Of a stretch of DNA of 64,000 nucleotides, positions 63,299 to 64,000 are shown one piece after another. The notes below the pieces were generated by a model that searched no databases, was not told the DNA's origin, and saw only the letters and a list, made by a program, of their open reading frames with translations. The stretch lies in NCBI RefSeq assembly GCF_001425865.1, contig NZ_LMDS01000005.1, positions 672,684 through 736,683 on the forward strand, given 5' to 3'. The stretch comes from Rhizobacter sp. Root404. GTDB taxonomy: Bacteria > Pseudomonadota > Gammaproteobacteria > Burkholderiales > Burkholderiaceae_C. Position numbers and translations under genes: made by a program. Every line of letters starts with the position of its first letter. The stretch's first letter is position 1.

Positions 63299-63952
63299 AT
63301 GACCACCGCGATCCGTTCTCCCCTGGCGCCGGGCGAGCCCGCCCCGCATTTCGCCTTGCCGGCCGTGGCCGATGCCGCGACCGTGTCGCTCGACGACTAC
63401 CGCGGCCGCAGCCCGTTGTTCCTGGCGCTGATGGTCGGCCTGTGGTGTCCTTTCTGCCGGCGTCAGCTGGTGCAGCTCGGCGCGCTCGAGGATCGGCTCA
63501 AGGCGCTGGGCGTCGAGACGCTCGCGGTCGTCGCGACCGACCCCGAGCACGCGCGGCTCTACTTCAAGTTCCGTCCGACCCGTTTGCGCCTGGCCTCGGA
63601 CCCTGCGCTGACGATCCACCGCGCCTTTGGCGTGCCCAAACCGGAGCCCACGCCGGAAATGCTGCAGGCGCTGGAGCAGGTCCGGGTCAACCCGTTCGGC
63701 GAGTTTCCGGAACCGCTGCCGCTCGGCGAGGCCGCCAAGGTGCTGACCGAGCGCGACGGTTACGTCTGCACGCCGGCCGACCAGGGGGACATCGAGCGCC
63801 AGTGGCCGCAGCTCAAGGCCCTGTTCATGATCGACCGCGACGGCATCGTCCGCTGGGCCGACATCGAGTGCCAGGCCGATGGCCTGGCCGGCATCGGCAA
63901 GGTGCCGTCGGAAGCCACGATCCTCGAGGCCGCGCGCGGCGTGGCGCACTAG
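63299..63952 (+). CDS. Peroxiredoxin-like (AhpC/TSA-fold) protein
   Basis: A 217-residue thioredoxin-fold protein without signal peptide. It starts MTTAIRSPLAPGEPAPHFAL and has the peroxidatic/redox motif VGLWCPFCRRQLVQLGALED, a CPFC pair near residues 47-50. TPADQGDIERQW and LFMIDRDGIVRWADIE continue the AhpC/TSA fold. The CPFC pair is like thiol peroxidase or thioredoxin-type redoxins. Substrate unknown. GGAAGGAG stands 8 bases before the ATG and it follows the cyclase-ATPase gene by 23 bases. Confidence 0.87.
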   Translation: MTTAIRSPLAPGEPAPHFALPAVADAATVSLDDYRGRSPLFLALMVGLWCPFCRRQLVQLGALEDRLKALGVETLAVVATDPEHARLYFKFRPTRLRLASDPALTIHRAFGVPKPEPTPEMLQALEQVRVNPFGEFPEPLPLGEAAKVLTERDGYVCTPADQGDIERQWPQLKALFMIDRDGIVRWADIECQADGLAGIGKVPSEATILEAARGVAH

Positions 63953-64000
63953 GCTCGGCGCCTGATCCGCGCCCGTCAGGGCAGCTGGCTCCTCGCCTGC

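Overview
The window looks like a chromosomal segment of a Burkholderiales betaproteobacterium of the Rubrivivax/Leptothrix/Methylibium type. The reasons are very high G+C, gene orders such as cysS-alkA-accA-tilS-lysC-tRNA-Ser and livK-livH-livMG-livF, a long basic N-terminal extension on RpoD, TctCBA/Bug transport genes and a betaproteobacterial sox locus. Genus is an inference from memory of gene order and protein style; no search was run. No insertion sequence, phage, CRISPR array or origin is visible.

Layout. 1-6.5 kb: a TPR lipoprotein-like or secreted protein cut by the left edge, then a forward housekeeping run (cysS, an AlkA-type glycosylase, accA, tilS, lysC, tRNA-Ser, strong hairpin). 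6.5-11.8 kb: a DUF4397 lipoprotein, a membrane-anchored Mrr-like protein with an apparently degraded active site, a PA0069-type radical SAM protein whose start codon touches a near-perfect LexA box, a CDF cation exporter and an EptA-type phosphoethanolamine transferase. 11.8-16.2 kb: the heat-shock block hslR, grpE, dnaK, dnaJ on the minus strand, with a sigma-32 promoter before grpE and a long stem-loop between dnaK and dnaJ. 16.2-21.4 kb: a TctD/TctE two-component pair divergent from tctCBA. 21.4-23.4 kb: hemH overlapping a cyclase-FHA protein. 23.5-31 kb: dnaG and rpoD with an internal promoter, and a MASE1-PAS-GGDEF-EAL protein upstream. 31-34.6 kb: an H-NS-type protein, YggX, ArgA and a frameshifted CoA-transferase. 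34.7-41.7 kb: a branched-chain amino-acid-type ABC transporter including a permease-ATPase fusion, divergent from a Cache sensor kinase and NarL-type regulator. 41.7-47.1 kb: a decayed VOC gene, hrpA, two small genes, tRNA-Pro and tRNA-Arg.

47.1-56.5 kb holds a complete thiosulfate-oxidation cluster: an ArsR-type regulator, then soxC, D, Y, Z, A, X, B and three periplasmic accessory genes (rhodanese, metallo-beta-lactamase fold, DsrE fold). It starts directly downstream of the two tRNAs. SoxXA would conjugate thiosulfate to the SoxYZ carrier, SoxB would release sulfate, and SoxCD would oxidise the remaining sulfane, so complete oxidation to sulfate is predicted. 56.5-64 kb: a beta-ketothiolase, a DUF72 protein, a diguanylate cyclase, a 1065-residue zinc-ribbon/cyclase/ATPase/TPR protein and a peroxiredoxin-like protein.

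The observations I consider most worth checking are the SOS-type operator between the radical SAM gene and the Mrr-like gene, the accessory tail and lipoprotein-type SoxX of the sox operon, the frameshifted and decayed genes, and the stem-loops in the dnaK-dnaJ and livK-livH gaps.
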